Shown here piece after piece: positions 36,471 through 45,575 of a stretch of 64,000 nucleotides of DNA. The DNA comes from Cyclobacteriaceae bacterium. GTDB taxonomy: Bacteria; Bacteroidota; Bacteroidia; Cytophagales; Cyclobacteriaceae. The DNA lies in the NCBI GenBank assembly GCA_019638285.1, contig JAHBUB010000012.1, positions 30,253 to 94,252 on the forward strand. Reading direction: 5' to 3'. The first letter of the stretch is position 1. The number at the start of each line of letters is the position of its first letter. The notes under the pieces are model-generated. The model was not told the origin of the DNA, ran no database searches, and saw only the letters and a list, made by a program, of their open reading frames with translations. A program made the translations under genes and the position numbers.

Positions 36471-37010
36471 ATGAAAGCGACCACAACAAAAACAAAATGG
36501 ACTTTAGACCCAACGCATAGTGAGCTTGAATTTAAAGTTCGCCACATGATGATTACAAATGTAAAAGGTGAATTCAGAGACTTTTCTATTGGTGTAGAAG
36601 GTGATGATATTACAAAATCAATTATCAATGTTCTTGTAGAGACAGCATCCATCACTACCAACAATGAGGATAGGGATAATCATCTAAAATCAGCTGACTT
36701 CTTTGATGTAGAAAATCACAAAGAGATAACCTTTAAAAGCACTTCATTTAAAAAAGCGGACGATGATGAATTTGAATTGAAAGGTATCCTCACCATAAAA
36801 GGTATCAGCAAGGAAGTCTCATTGGAAGTAGAGTTTGGAGGTATTAATAAAGATCCTTGGGGAAATGAGAAAGCCGGATTCTCATTGGAGGGAAAAATCA
36901 ATCGCAAGGATTGGGACTTAAACTGGAATACAGCTTTGGAAACAGGGGGTGTATTGGTAGGTGAGGAAGTCAAAATTTCCGGTGAAGTTCAATTTGTAAA
37001 GCAATCTTAA
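36471..37010 (+). CDS. YceI-family protein, cytoplasmic
   Basis: 179 residues, a lipocalin-like YceI fold that binds isoprenoid or other lipids. Blocks WTLDPTHSELEFKVRHMM, EDRDNHLKSADFFDVENHKEITFKS and LTIKGISKEVSLEVEFGG are standard. It has no signal peptide, unlike the next YceI gene, so the two paralogues act in different compartments. First gene of a long plus-strand run of stress-type genes, with a CRP/FNR-like site upstream. Confidence 0.9.
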   Translation: MKATTTKTKWTLDPTHSELEFKVRHMMITNVKGEFRDFSIGVEGDDITKSIINVLVETASITTNNEDRDNHLKSADFFDVENHKEITFKSTSFKKADDDEFELKGILTIKGISKEVSLEVEFGGINKDPWGNEKAGFSLEGKINRKDWDLNWNTALETGGVLVGEEVKISGEVQFVKQS

Positions 37011-37130
37011 AATAGAGTAATTACAATCACAGGTACTGGAAAGGACTTGTGCCTGCAACAGCAAAAGAGCGGGTATCAGAAGAACCAAACCTTGTGTTGA
37101 AAAAAACAAGATTAGATAAATTAAATTTGA

Positions 37131-37706
37131 ATGAATATGAAAAAAATACTTATTTTATTTGTAGTAACCTTTATTACCATTGGCTCATATGCACAAACTC
37201 AATGGAAAGCAGATCCTTATCACTCCTCCTTAAATTTCAATATTTCACATTCTGGAATTAGCATTGTGAATGGAAAATTTCTGGAATACACAGGAAACTT
37301 AACTACAGATGGAGAAGCACTTAACAATGCAAATATTGGCTTTACCGTTAAAGTAAAGAGCGTAAATACAAATGTAGTAGATAGGGATAACCACTTGAGG
37401 AGTGCTGATTTTTTTGAGGTAGAGAAATTTCCAGATATGACTTTTAAAAGCACCAAAATATTGGCTACAGGTAAATCCAACCAATATTTATTGTATGGCA
37501 AGCTGACCATTAAAGATGTTACGAAAGACGTGATTTTTGATGTGCTCTATGGTGGAATAGCCAAGAGTGATGAGGGTGAAAGATTGGGGGTGAAAGCCGA
37601 AACGACCATCAATAGATTTGATTATAATATTGATTTTGACCCGGCTGCTGCTGGTGTTGGAAAAGATGTAAGCATCGTTGTTCACGCACAGTTTGTAAAA
37701 CAATAA
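37131..37706 (+). CDS. YceI-family protein, secreted
   Basis: 191 residues with a signal peptide (KKILILFVVTFITIGSYAQ). The mature part has the YceI blocks WKADPYHSSLNFNISHSG, DRDNHLRSADFFEVEKFPDM and LTIKDVTKDVIFDVLYGG. It probably carries a lipid or quinone precursor in the periplasm (family knowledge, ligand unknown). TAAATTTG at 37122-37129 resembles a -7 box so close that the alternative start at ATG 37137 (MKKIL) would be leaderless; the choice between 37131 and 37137 is open. Confidence 0.9.
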   Translation: MNMKKILILFVVTFITIGSYAQTQWKADPYHSSLNFNISHSGISIVNGKFLEYTGNLTTDGEALNNANIGFTVKVKSVNTNVVDRDNHLRSADFFEVEKFPDMTFKSTKILATGKSNQYLLYGKLTIKDVTKDVIFDVLYGGIAKSDEGERLGVKAETTINRFDYNIDFDPAAAGVGKDVSIVVHAQFVKQ

Positions 37707-37722
37707 CATTAAATAAAGAAAC

Positions 37723-38103
37723 ATGAAAAATTCAGCAAAAACAGTAGTTGATAAAATGTTCTCTGCATTTGGTAGTGGCGATGTTGAAAAATTAGTAGCA
37801 ACAGTTTCTGACAACACCGAATGGATTTATCACGGCACCCAAATCATTCCGGCAGGAACTTTTGAAAAGAAAGAGGGGGTGAGAGCATTTTTTAGTAATA
37901 TCCTCGACAAAACGGAAATCATCAGCTTTGAGCCACAACAATTTATTGTTGAAGGAAAGATGGTTGTCGTGTTGGGTCAGGAACATCAAAAAGTGAAACG
38001 GTCGGGAAGGGAACTAAAGCAAAAATGGGTTCAGATATATACCGTTGAAAACGGTTTGATCACAAGAATGGAAGAGTTTGCCACTTCAGAAGAAGTAACC
38101 TAA
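37723..38103 (+). CDS. NTF2-like / SnoaL-type protein
   Basis: 126 residues of the cone-shaped NTF2 fold, with VVDKMFSAFGSGDVEKLVATV, WIYHGTQIIPAGTFEKKEG and the C-terminal KWVQIYTVENGLITRMEEF. Family members bind small molecules or act as isomerases or hydrolases; the substrate here is unknown. It starts 16 bases after the secreted YceI gene and likely belongs to the same transcript. Confidence 0.8.
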   Translation: MKNSAKTVVDKMFSAFGSGDVEKLVATVSDNTEWIYHGTQIIPAGTFEKKEGVRAFFSNILDKTEIISFEPQQFIVEGKMVVVLGQEHQKVKRSGRELKQKWVQIYTVENGLITRMEEFATSEEVT

Positions 38104-38109
38104 CTTATC

Positions 38110-38198
38110 AAAGTACTAAAATCAAACTTTTAGCATTACTAACTTTCTTTGTTTTAGCGTCACAGCTTCTCAAGGACAATCAAAAACAAAATAAATAT
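38110..38198 (+). pseudogene. Signal-peptide-like remnant fused in frame ahead of the DsbA-like gene
   Basis: Directly before the ATG at 38199 the same frame is open and reads KIKLLALLTFFVLASQ, a convincing signal peptide, but has no start codon. A single-base shift after ASQ would continue as SQGQSKTK and stop. It looks like the beginning of a lost secreted-protein gene left in place by a deletion. Confidence 0.45.
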
Positions 38199-39134
38199 AT
38201 GAAAAAAGAAACATTAAATGATAATCCGCTTTTATGCGACATTGAAACTGGAATGTGTGGACCGGCTGATGAGAATACGGGCATGGATTCTAAAAGCACT
38301 ATGCAATCAACTAAGAAATCCGTAAAGCTAATTTATTATACGGATCCTATATGTTCATCGTGTTGGGGCATAGAGCCGCAATTGCGTAAACTCAAATTAG
38401 AATATGGTAATGCTATTGAAATAGAATATAGAATGGGAGGTTTATTGCCGGACTGGAGTTACAATAGCGGTGGCATCGGAAAACCATCGGACGTGGCAAC
38501 TCACTGGGATGAAGTGAGTGTTCATTATGATATGCCCATTGATGGAGATCTATGGTTGGAAGATCCTTTAGATTCATCATACCCACCATCCATTGCATTT
38601 AAAGCAGCACAAATGCAAGACAATGAAAAGGCAGTTCTTTTTCTTCGGGAATTTAGAGAAATGGTTTTTCTACAAAAGAAAAATATTGCAAAGTGGGAAC
38701 ATATAGAAGTTGCTGCTGAAAAAGTGGGATTAAATATTGAACAGTTTAAAACCGACTTTGAAAGTAATGCAAAAGCGTTGTTTGAAGAAGATTTGAAGTT
38801 AGGAAAAGAACTGGGCGTAAGAGGATTCCCTACCACATTCTTTTTAGATGGTGCTGGTAATAAAGAAATTGTCTATGGTTCAAGGCCCTATGCATTTTAC
38901 GAAATGGCCATTCTAAAATTGAATCCGAATGCTAAGAAAAGTGAATACAATAAAAATTGGGAAACACTCTTTGAGATATATCCTACGTTGACCGCAAAGG
39001 AGTTTTCTGAACTATCCGGAACTCCAAGAACTGAAAGTGAAAAACAATTGAATGAATTAGTTGAAAAAGGGAATTTAGAAAAGCATACTACCAAAAATGG
39101 TTCTATATGGACAAGGAAGAATGCTGATCGTTAA
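38199..39134 (+). CDS. DsbA-family thiol oxidoreductase (FrnE/SpxH-like)
   Basis: 311 residues. A thioredoxin-fold domain (about residues 45-245) holds the active-site pair in YYTDPICSSCWGIEP and the cis-proline loop in GVRGFPTTFFLDG. The helical insert and the motif DPLDSSYPPSIAFKAA place it near FrnE and the ClpXP-adapter SpxH/YjbH group. The last 60 residues (LTAKEFSELSGTPRTESEKQLNELVEKGNLEKH) look like a winged-helix domain, which is unusual and might bind DNA or protein. No signal peptide in the called frame, so it is cytoplasmic. Confidence 0.8.
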   Translation: MKKETLNDNPLLCDIETGMCGPADENTGMDSKSTMQSTKKSVKLIYYTDPICSSCWGIEPQLRKLKLEYGNAIEIEYRMGGLLPDWSYNSGGIGKPSDVATHWDEVSVHYDMPIDGDLWLEDPLDSSYPPSIAFKAAQMQDNEKAVLFLREFREMVFLQKKNIAKWEHIEVAAEKVGLNIEQFKTDFESNAKALFEEDLKLGKELGVRGFPTTFFLDGAGNKEIVYGSRPYAFYEMAILKLNPNAKKSEYNKNWETLFEIYPTLTAKEFSELSGTPRTESEKQLNELVEKGNLEKHTTKNGSIWTRKNADR

Positions 39135-39222
39135 ATACATGTAAGCTGATACATCTATCGAGAAGGTATTTCACATTTTATTAATCGGAAAGAAAAAATA
39201 TTAATCAATTTAAAAAAAAATT

Positions 39223-40284
39223 ATGAAGACAATGAAAGCAGCTCGCTGGTACGCAGCGAAAGATATTAGAGTAGAGGAAACATCAATCCCTACTCCCAAG
39301 GACAATCAAGTAAAGATTGCAGTAAAGTTCACAGGTATTTGTGGGTCAGATCTGCATGAATATAGCGATGGTCCACAACTCATTCCTGTTGATAAACCCT
39401 ACCCACTCAATGGGCACCAGGGGACAACAACCCTTGGACACGAGTTTTCTGGGGTAGTTGAAGCAGTTGGAAAAAACGTAACAAACGTAAAAAAAGGAGA
39501 TCGGGTAACGGTAGAGCCGATTTTTAGAAATCCTAAAAGTCCTTTTATTACTACAGGAGAATATAACCTTTCTGAACCCCTGGGGTTTGTAGGGTTAACC
39601 TCCAATGGTGGTTTCGCTAAATATACAGTGGTCGAGGATTATATGGTACATAAAATGCCCGATAATATGACTTTTGAACAAGGCGCGATTGTGGAACCTG
39701 CTGCTGTTGCAGCGTACGGACTCCAACAAAGCGGAATGAAAATGGGCGATACGGTGTTTGTAGCGGGGGCGGGGCCTATTGGCTTACTCACGGTTCAGGT
39801 TGCTTTGGCCTCGGGAGCTTCCCAGATTTTTGTATCTGATGTCTCAGAGAACAGATTAAAAAAGGCGAAAGAAGTTGGAGCTACGCATACTTTTGATGCA
39901 AGAGATAAAGATATTCCTCAAAAAATTAAGAAAATGACGGGCAATGGTGTTGATGTCTTTATTGATGCAGCTGGTGTTCAAGCTTCTTTTGATACGGGGA
40001 TTAATAGCCTTCGCAATGGTGGTACGGCTGTACTGGTTGCTCTTTTTATGAATAAAGTGCAGCACAATGCCTTAGATCAAGCCATGAGAGAGTTAACGAT
40101 AAAAGGAATAATTGGATATCGAAATATTTTCCCTGAGGTTATTGCCTTAATCAGTAGCGGAAGATTGCCTGTAGAAAAACTTGTAACCAGCGTGATTTCT
40201 CTGGATGAGATCGTAGAAAAAGGCTTCGATGCCCTAATTAAAGATCCATCAGAAGTAAAGATATTGGTGGATATCAACCGCTAA
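39223..40284 (+). CDS. Zinc-dependent (R,R)-butanediol dehydrogenase-like enzyme
   Basis: 353 residues of the medium-chain dehydrogenase family. Catalytic zinc ligands are in GICGSDLHEY and GHEFSGVVEAVG, and the NAD-binding motif is AGAGPIGLLTVQVALASGA. The insertion PQLIPVDKPYPLNGHQG is characteristic of 2,3-butanediol dehydrogenases. It would interconvert acetoin/diacetyl and butanediol, but related sorbitol-type enzymes use other alcohols. Follows the DsbA-like gene by 88 bases. A second start at ATG 39232 is possible. Confidence 0.87.
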   Translation: MKTMKAARWYAAKDIRVEETSIPTPKDNQVKIAVKFTGICGSDLHEYSDGPQLIPVDKPYPLNGHQGTTTLGHEFSGVVEAVGKNVTNVKKGDRVTVEPIFRNPKSPFITTGEYNLSEPLGFVGLTSNGGFAKYTVVEDYMVHKMPDNMTFEQGAIVEPAAVAAYGLQQSGMKMGDTVFVAGAGPIGLLTVQVALASGASQIFVSDVSENRLKKAKEVGATHTFDARDKDIPQKIKKMTGNGVDVFIDAAGVQASFDTGINSLRNGGTAVLVALFMNKVQHNALDQAMRELTIKGIIGYRNIFPEVIALISSGRLPVEKLVTSVISLDEIVEKGFDALIKDPSEVKILVDINR

Positions 40285-40327
40285 GTAGTAAACAATAAAT
40301 CAATTATAAACCTTAAAACACAAAAAA

Positions 40328-40801
40328 ATGACAAAATTAAATTCAATAGGACTAGACGTAGCAAAATCTAAAGTACTTGCAGAAAAACTCAATGAACTCC
40401 TATCAGATTATTCCATCTTTTATCAGAACATCAGAGGATATCATTGGAACATAAAGGGAGATAAATTCTTTGAGTTACATGATAAATTCCAGGAGTTGTA
40501 TGAGAATTTATTTATAAAAATTGATGAAGTAGCTGAACGAATCCGGACATTGGGTCACACGCCAAACCATAAATTCTCTGACTATCAGAAAGAAGCTAAA
40601 ATAAAGGAAAGCTCAGAAGTGGCTGACGGAATACAAGATGTGAAGGACACCCTTGAATCATTAAAAATTATTATTATACTTCAACGGGAAATTCTGGAGT
40701 TATCTGCAGAAACCGATGATGAAGGAACCAATGCACTAATGAGCGATTACATTCGCGAGCAAGAAAAATTAGTTTGGATGTATTCTGCGTATTTAAAATA
40801 A
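40328..40801 (+). CDS. dps: Dps-family ferritin-like protein
   Basis: 157 residues, normal for Dps. Ferroxidase residues are visible in RGYHWNIKGDKFFELHDKFQELYENLFIKIDEVAER (His, His, Asp and Glu/Asp at the expected spacing). It forms a dodecameric cage that stores iron and protects DNA from peroxide. This is the intact copy; a second, frameshifted dps lies at 56678-57144. Only 6 bases separate it from the DoxX gene. Confidence 0.93.
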   Translation: MTKLNSIGLDVAKSKVLAEKLNELLSDYSIFYQNIRGYHWNIKGDKFFELHDKFQELYENLFIKIDEVAERIRTLGHTPNHKFSDYQKEAKIKESSEVADGIQDVKDTLESLKIIIILQREILELSAETDDEGTNALMSDYIREQEKLVWMYSAYLK

Positions 40802-40807
40802 TTAGAT

Positions 40808-41245
40808 ATGAAAAGAGCATTAAATTTTTTAACCAGGGATTGGAGTTTGGGCCATGACACCGGTTTATTGATTCTCAGATTGGTCTTTGGTCTGGTTTTG
40901 ATCTATGGCCACGGCTTTGAAAAGCTGACTGTTATCTTTAGTGGACAGGAAATCCAATTTATGGACCCTATAGGTATTGGTGCGAGCGCTTCCTATTATC
41001 TGGCTGCTTTTGCAGAAGGGATTTGTGGCATGCTATTGATTTTGGGATTGTTTTCCCGGATAGCTACATCAATATTATCCATGAATTTTTTGGTCATTTT
41101 CATTTTCCACGCCTTTATGCTTGGTGATGGTTTTGCTATTTTGGAATTACGCTTTTTTTACCTGTTTTCCTTTATTGCATTAACGCTTACCGGCCCTGGA
41201 AAGTTGTCATTGGACTATTTATGGCTTCGAGGAAAATTGAATTAG
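40808..41245 (+). CDS. DoxX-family membrane protein
   Basis: 145 residues with four hydrophobic segments and the DoxX pattern RLVFGLVLIYGHGFEKL followed by AFAEGICGMLLILGLFSRIA. DoxX proteins partner quinone- or thiol-stress enzymes; MhqP of the Bacillus quinone-response regulon belongs here. Position 6 bases after dps and 21 before pirin supports an operon. Confidence 0.83.
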   Translation: MKRALNFLTRDWSLGHDTGLLILRLVFGLVLIYGHGFEKLTVIFSGQEIQFMDPIGIGASASYYLAAFAEGICGMLLILGLFSRIATSILSMNFLVIFIFHAFMLGDGFAILELRFFYLFSFIALTLTGPGKLSLDYLWLRGKLN

Positions 41246-41266
41246 GAAAAACCTGAAAACAATAGT

Positions 41267-42187
41267 ATGCCGGAAATAATTATACAAGCCCGAGAAGCGG
41301 CCATTAGCACTCATTTAAGTGTAAAGCGCATCCTTCCTTTTCGGAAAAAGAGAATGGTAGGTCCTTTTATTTTTATGGACCACGCGGGGCCGATAAATAG
41401 TTTTCCGTCTGAGGTAACCTCAATGGACGTGTTGCCGCATCCGCATATCGGGCTTTCTACGATCACCTACCTTTTCAGCGGAAACGTTACCCACCGCGAC
41501 AGTCTGGGAGTAGAGCAAGTAATTCGTCCGGGTGAAGTAAACTGGATGACCGCAGGAAAAGGTATTTCCCATTCTGAGCGTTTTGAAGATCCTGACCTTT
41601 TGCAAAAAGGCGGCCTGGAAATGCTACAAACCTGGGTAGCCTTGCCAGAATCTGTAGAAGAAAGTGACCCCACTTTTGAAAATTACAAACCCGATCAATT
41701 GCCAGTTTATACCGACAGCGGTATTTGGATGCGTTTGATAGCCGGCAATGCCTATGGATTGGGGAATGATGTGGCCGTTCATTCCCCACTTTTTTACCTG
41801 CACGTAAAATTGGAAGCCGGTGCAAAAATTGACTTGCCTACCGAACATTCCGAAAGAGCCATTTATATCACAAGCGGAAGTTTGGAACTGTCCGGGAGGG
41901 CCTATTCCAATGGTCAAATGATCGTCTTTTCAAAAAACGAAGAGGCAACCGTTCGATCCAAAACGAATTCCGAATTTATGATTTTGGGAGGTGAACCCCT
42001 GGGTGAACGGTTTATTTGGTGGAACTTCGTCTCTTCGAGCAAAGAACGCATCGAGCAGGCCAAAAACGATTGGAAAACGGGGAAAATTATTTTGCCGCCC
42101 AACGATAACAAGGAATTTATTCCCCTTCCTGAAAGCCGGTCGAAGCCAGCAAGCAGCGATGTGCCACCCCCCGAGCCGCTTTCGTGA
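41267..42187 (+). CDS. Pirin-family protein
   Basis: 306-residue cupin of the pirin family. The iron site is in PHPHIGLSTITYLF and THRDSLG, with the E of GISHSERFE completing it. The second cupin half starts near residue 180. Some pirins open the ring of quercetin, others act as redox-sensing regulators. Its neighbours (DoxX and a VOC dioxygenase) point to handling of quinones or catechols. Confidence 0.9.
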   Translation: MPEIIIQAREAAISTHLSVKRILPFRKKRMVGPFIFMDHAGPINSFPSEVTSMDVLPHPHIGLSTITYLFSGNVTHRDSLGVEQVIRPGEVNWMTAGKGISHSERFEDPDLLQKGGLEMLQTWVALPESVEESDPTFENYKPDQLPVYTDSGIWMRLIAGNAYGLGNDVAVHSPLFYLHVKLEAGAKIDLPTEHSERAIYITSGSLELSGRAYSNGQMIVFSKNEEATVRSKTNSEFMILGGEPLGERFIWWNFVSSSKERIEQAKNDWKTGKIILPPNDNKEFIPLPESRSKPASSDVPPPEPLS

Positions 42188-42229
42188 AAATACTGATCGA
42201 ACACGGGATTGAATTTTAAATAAAATATT

Positions 42230-43168
42230 ATGAACAAAATATTAGGACTGCATCATATCACGGCCATTGCAGGTGACGCTCAGCGCAATTACGACTTTTA
42301 CACCAAAACCCTCGGATTCCGTATGGTAAAAAGGACCGTTAATTTTGACGACCCCCAGACCTATCATTTCTACTTTGGTGATGAGGTGGGTTCTCCGGGA
42401 ACCATACTTACCTTCTTCCCCTGGGCAAATGTGAGACAAGGAAAGAACGGAGCTGGTATGGCCACAGAAATTGGATATTCCGTACCGAAAGGAAGTTTGG
42501 ATTTCTGGAAAGCTCGTTTAAAAAAATTCAACACCCGTCATGAAATCCTTAGTGAACGGTTTGGAGAAAAATACATTGCTCTTCAGGATCCTGACGGCTT
42601 GTGGCTCAGTCTGATTGAAGCGAAACAGAAGGATGAGCGAAATGGCTATGAAACCGCTGAAATAAAAGCCGATGTAGCGATCAAAGGATTTCACACGGTT
42701 ACATTGACCCTGAATGACGTCAAAGCCACGGCTGCAATCTTAACGGAAGTATTCGGTTACAAGCAGATAGCACAGGAAGGTAATTTAGACCGCTACCAAA
42801 CTGATGCTGTAGAAAATGCGGCCATAGTTGACCTATTGGAAATGCCACAAGCCCAAAGAGGTTTAAATGCAGGTGGCACTAATCATCACGTGGCATTTAG
42901 GGTAAAAGATGAAGAAACCTTGATGGCGTTTAGAGAAAAAATTGCGGCAAGAGGCTTACAAATTACTGGGAAAATAAACCGGGACTATTTCTTTTCGCTC
43001 TATTTCCGCGAGCCGGGTGGCGTACTGTTTGAAATTGCGACAGACAATCCTGGATTCGCAACGGATGAGACGATAGAAAACCTGGGAAGTTCACTTCAAT
43101 TACCTGATCAATATAAAGCGATGCGGGATAAGATTGAAAAAGGGCTACCGGAGCTTCAAACAAAATGA
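42230..43168 (+). CDS. Ring-cleaving dioxygenase, MhqO-like (VOC fold)
   Basis: 312 residues made of two glyoxalase/VOC halves. The first begins LHHITAIAGDAQRNYDFYTKTLGF with the metal-binding His; the second has KGFHTVTLTLNDVKATA and ends VLFEIATDNPGF with the metal Glu. This layout is that of MhqO/YkcA-type dioxygenases, which open hydroquinone rings. The esterase gene begins 7 bases downstream, the same order as Bacillus mhqO-mhqD partners (family knowledge). Confidence 0.9.
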   Translation: MNKILGLHHITAIAGDAQRNYDFYTKTLGFRMVKRTVNFDDPQTYHFYFGDEVGSPGTILTFFPWANVRQGKNGAGMATEIGYSVPKGSLDFWKARLKKFNTRHEILSERFGEKYIALQDPDGLWLSLIEAKQKDERNGYETAEIKADVAIKGFHTVTLTLNDVKATAAILTEVFGYKQIAQEGNLDRYQTDAVENAAIVDLLEMPQAQRGLNAGGTNHHVAFRVKDEETLMAFREKIAARGLQITGKINRDYFFSLYFREPGGVLFEIATDNPGFATDETIENLGSSLQLPDQYKAMRDKIEKGLPELQTK

Positions 43169-43175
43169 CAAACAA

Positions 43176-43793
43176 ATGCACAAGAAGAATATACAAACAG
43201 CGGGTAAACCTATAGAAGAAGCAAAGCAAGTGTTGATCATGATTCATGGCCGTGGAGCGAATGCCCGTGATATTCTCGGGCTTTCCTCGCATTTAAATGT
43301 GGCTGAATACGCCTTATTTGCCCCCGAGGCTACAAATAATACTTGGTACCCATATTCATTTATGACTCATCCTGAGGAAAATGAACCATGGCTTTCTTCT
43401 GCTCTTCACTTACTCAAAGAAGTAGTTGATGAAGTAACCGAACAAGGTATTACTTTCGAAAATATTTACTTTCTGGGGTTTTCGCAGGGAGCTTGTCTGG
43501 CATTGGAGTTTGTTACACGTCATGCTAAAAAATGGGGTGGTGTTGTGGCTTTTACAGGTGGACTTATTGGTGACAAAATATATCAGGAAAATTACTCCGG
43601 CAATTTTAATGGTACTCCCATTTTTATCGGTACTGGAAATCCCGATCCGCATGTACCGATCGAACGTGTAAACGAAAGTGTCAGTATCCTGGAAAAAATG
43701 AATGCAAAAGTACACTTACAAGTGCATGAAGGTCGGCCACACAGCATCTCTCCGGATGAGATAGAAGAAGCAAATCGATTGATTTTTGCTTAA
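43176..43793 (+). CDS. Phospholipase/carboxylesterase family hydrolase, MhqD-like
   Basis: 205 residues from ATG 43176 (an upstream TTG start would overlap the dioxygenase gene). Alpha/beta hydrolase with oxyanion motif IHGRGANARDI, nucleophile Ser in GFSQGACLALE, Asp in GTGNPDPHVPIERV and His in GRPHSIS. It matches MhqD-type carboxylesterases, which are paired with the quinone dioxygenase. Translationally close to the dioxygenase gene. Confidence 0.88.
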   Translation: MHKKNIQTAGKPIEEAKQVLIMIHGRGANARDILGLSSHLNVAEYALFAPEATNNTWYPYSFMTHPEENEPWLSSALHLLKEVVDEVTEQGITFENIYFLGFSQGACLALEFVTRHAKKWGGVVAFTGGLIGDKIYQENYSGNFNGTPIFIGTGNPDPHVPIERVNESVSILEKMNAKVHLQVHEGRPHSISPDEIEEANRLIFA

Positions 43794-43860
43794 TAGAGAA
43801 AGGACCTGTGAATGCATTGTACACGTGAAACAAAACATTATAACATAAAATTAATCTGAG

Positions 43861-45108
43861 ATGAAAAAGAAATTCTTTAACGCGAATATTTATCGCCACG
43901 ATACAGCAACCGAAATTATAGTTGAAAACGGGAAGATCACTCATATAGGAACTAATCTGCCAAAATGTGATAAAGAGATTGATCTCGGTGGCAAGCTTGT
44001 ATTACCTCCCTATGTTGATCCTCATTTACATTTGGATTATGTATATACGTTATCTGAACTTGGGCAAGAAGGAGCTGGTTCAGGTACTTTGTTTGAAGCG
44101 ATTGAATTATGGCCAAAATTCAAAGAAACTTTGACGGTAGAAAGTGTGAAAAGACTTGCGTTGAAGGGAATTAAAGATGAGGTTTCCCAGGGAGTACAAC
44201 ACATCCGCACACATATTGATGTGACAGATCCAAACTTTACCGCACTAAAGGCGATGTTGGAAATGAAAGAGGAGCTGAAAGATTTCGTTGATATTCAAAT
44301 CGTAGCTTTTCCACAACAAGGGATGTACATGTATAAGGGCGGACGAGATTTAGTGGAAGAGGCGCTGAAAATGGGAGCTGATGTTGTAGGAGGTATTCCG
44401 CACTATGAACCTGCCAGAGAATTTGGAGACAAATCCGTTCATGATATTGTTCAGCTTGGTTTAAAATATGATAAACAGATAGATGTGCATTGCGATGAAA
44501 CAGATGATACGCATTCACGTTTTGTGGAATTATTAAATGCCCTTGTTCTTATGGAAGATTATGGTAGTAGAACCACTGCCAGTCATACCTGTTCCTTTGG
44601 TTCTGCGGATAATTCTTATGCCTTTAGAATGATGGACTTATTCCAAAAGAGCAAAATGAATTTTATTTCTTGTCCTACAGAAAATGCCTATCTTCAAGGT
44701 CGCCAGGACACGTATCCTAAACGCAGAGGATTAACGAGAGTGAAAGAATTCATAGAATCAGGAATTAATGTTGCTTTCGCACAAGATTCAATCAACGACC
44801 CATGGTACCCAATGGGGAACGGCAACATGATGAATATCCTTGACAATGGAATTCACTTGGCCCAAACTATGTCCCCCGAAGAAATCAAAACAGTCTTTGA
44901 TCTGATTACCTACAATGGCGCGCGTTGCTTGAATATTCAAGACAGCTACGGTTTAGAAGTTGGTAAAGCAGCCAACTTTATAGTGCTCAATGAATCCTCC
45001 GTTTATGAAGCGATTCGGAAAAGAGTAGAGGTATTGGCATCAGTTCGCAAGGGCGATTTTCTATTCCGCAGAAGAGAACCGGAATATGAAATACCTTTAA
45101 ATCTCTAA
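43861..45108 (+). CDS. Cytosine-deaminase-like amidohydrolase
   Basis: 415-residue member of the CodA branch of the amidohydrolase superfamily. Metal ligands are in DPHLHLDYVYT, DVHCDETDDTHSRF, ASHTCSF and FAQDSINDPWYPMGNGN, all at CodA-like positions; LQGRQDTYPKRRGLTRVKE is the conserved loop. It may deaminate cytosine or a related pyrimidine or triazine. Lies 67 bases after the esterase gene in the same run. No uracil or pyrimidine transporter is nearby, so the substrate remains open. Confidence 0.85.
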   Translation: MKKKFFNANIYRHDTATEIIVENGKITHIGTNLPKCDKEIDLGGKLVLPPYVDPHLHLDYVYTLSELGQEGAGSGTLFEAIELWPKFKETLTVESVKRLALKGIKDEVSQGVQHIRTHIDVTDPNFTALKAMLEMKEELKDFVDIQIVAFPQQGMYMYKGGRDLVEEALKMGADVVGGIPHYEPAREFGDKSVHDIVQLGLKYDKQIDVHCDETDDTHSRFVELLNALVLMEDYGSRTTASHTCSFGSADNSYAFRMMDLFQKSKMNFISCPTENAYLQGRQDTYPKRRGLTRVKEFIESGINVAFAQDSINDPWYPMGNGNMMNILDNGIHLAQTMSPEEIKTVFDLITYNGARCLNIQDSYGLEVGKAANFIVLNESSVYEAIRKRVEVLASVRKGDFLFRRREPEYEIPLNL

Positions 45109-45215
45109 ATTTGGAATCCACATTAATAGTTAATTAGTTCTACCCAGGATGAGGGAAAGTTGTGGAGAAGTATAAAAAGAAGCTATCTTTGAGAAGGTCA
45201 CTAAAAAATTATAGT

Positions 45216-45527
45216 ATGAACTACACAGAAAATTTTGAAGGTATAAAGTTAGATGTACAGGCAGTGGACATCACTATCTCCAATGACTTACAACAAGGTA
45301 TTAGGGATACGATTAATAGATTAAAAAGACATACTTCGGATGTCAATTTTGTGGATGTGTATTTTACAGATAAAAGTGAAAAATCAACAGATCCTAAAAC
45401 TGTGGGTATGAGATTTGGTATTCCTGGTAACGATGCCTTTGCTTCTGATTCGGGGGACAACTGGATGGAACTGCTGAAAAACGTAGAAGAAAAACTGCGC
45501 AGACAATTAGAGAAAAGGCAAAGCTGA
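45216..45527 (+). CDS. HPF/RaiA-type ribosome-associated protein
   Basis: 103 residues from ATG 45216 (a longer frame from 45162 is less likely). The strand-helix pattern IKLDVQAVDITISNDLQQGIRDTINRL and FVDVYFTDKSEKS, with a basic helical end VEEKLRRQLEKRQS, fits hibernation-promoting factors. These bind the 30S decoding site and inactivate ribosomes under stress. The protein lacks the long C-terminal dimerisation domain. Closes the stress run and is followed by a candidate structured RNA. Confidence 0.75.
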   Translation: MNYTENFEGIKLDVQAVDITISNDLQQGIRDTINRLKRHTSDVNFVDVYFTDKSEKSTDPKTVGMRFGIPGNDAFASDSGDNWMELLKNVEEKLRRQLEKRQS

Positions 45528-45539
45528 ATTTAAAAAAAA

Positions 45540-45571
45540 TAGGCGAGCGGCATCCTTTTCCGGCCGCCTTA
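45540..45571 (+). terminator. Weak GC-rich hairpin after the HPF gene
   Basis: AGGCGAGCGG pairs with CCGGCCGCCT with two mismatches around a short loop, 12 bases after the HPF stop. It is not followed by a T-run, so it is a weak terminator or an RNA stability element. Confidence 0.35.
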
Positions 45572-45575
45572 TATA

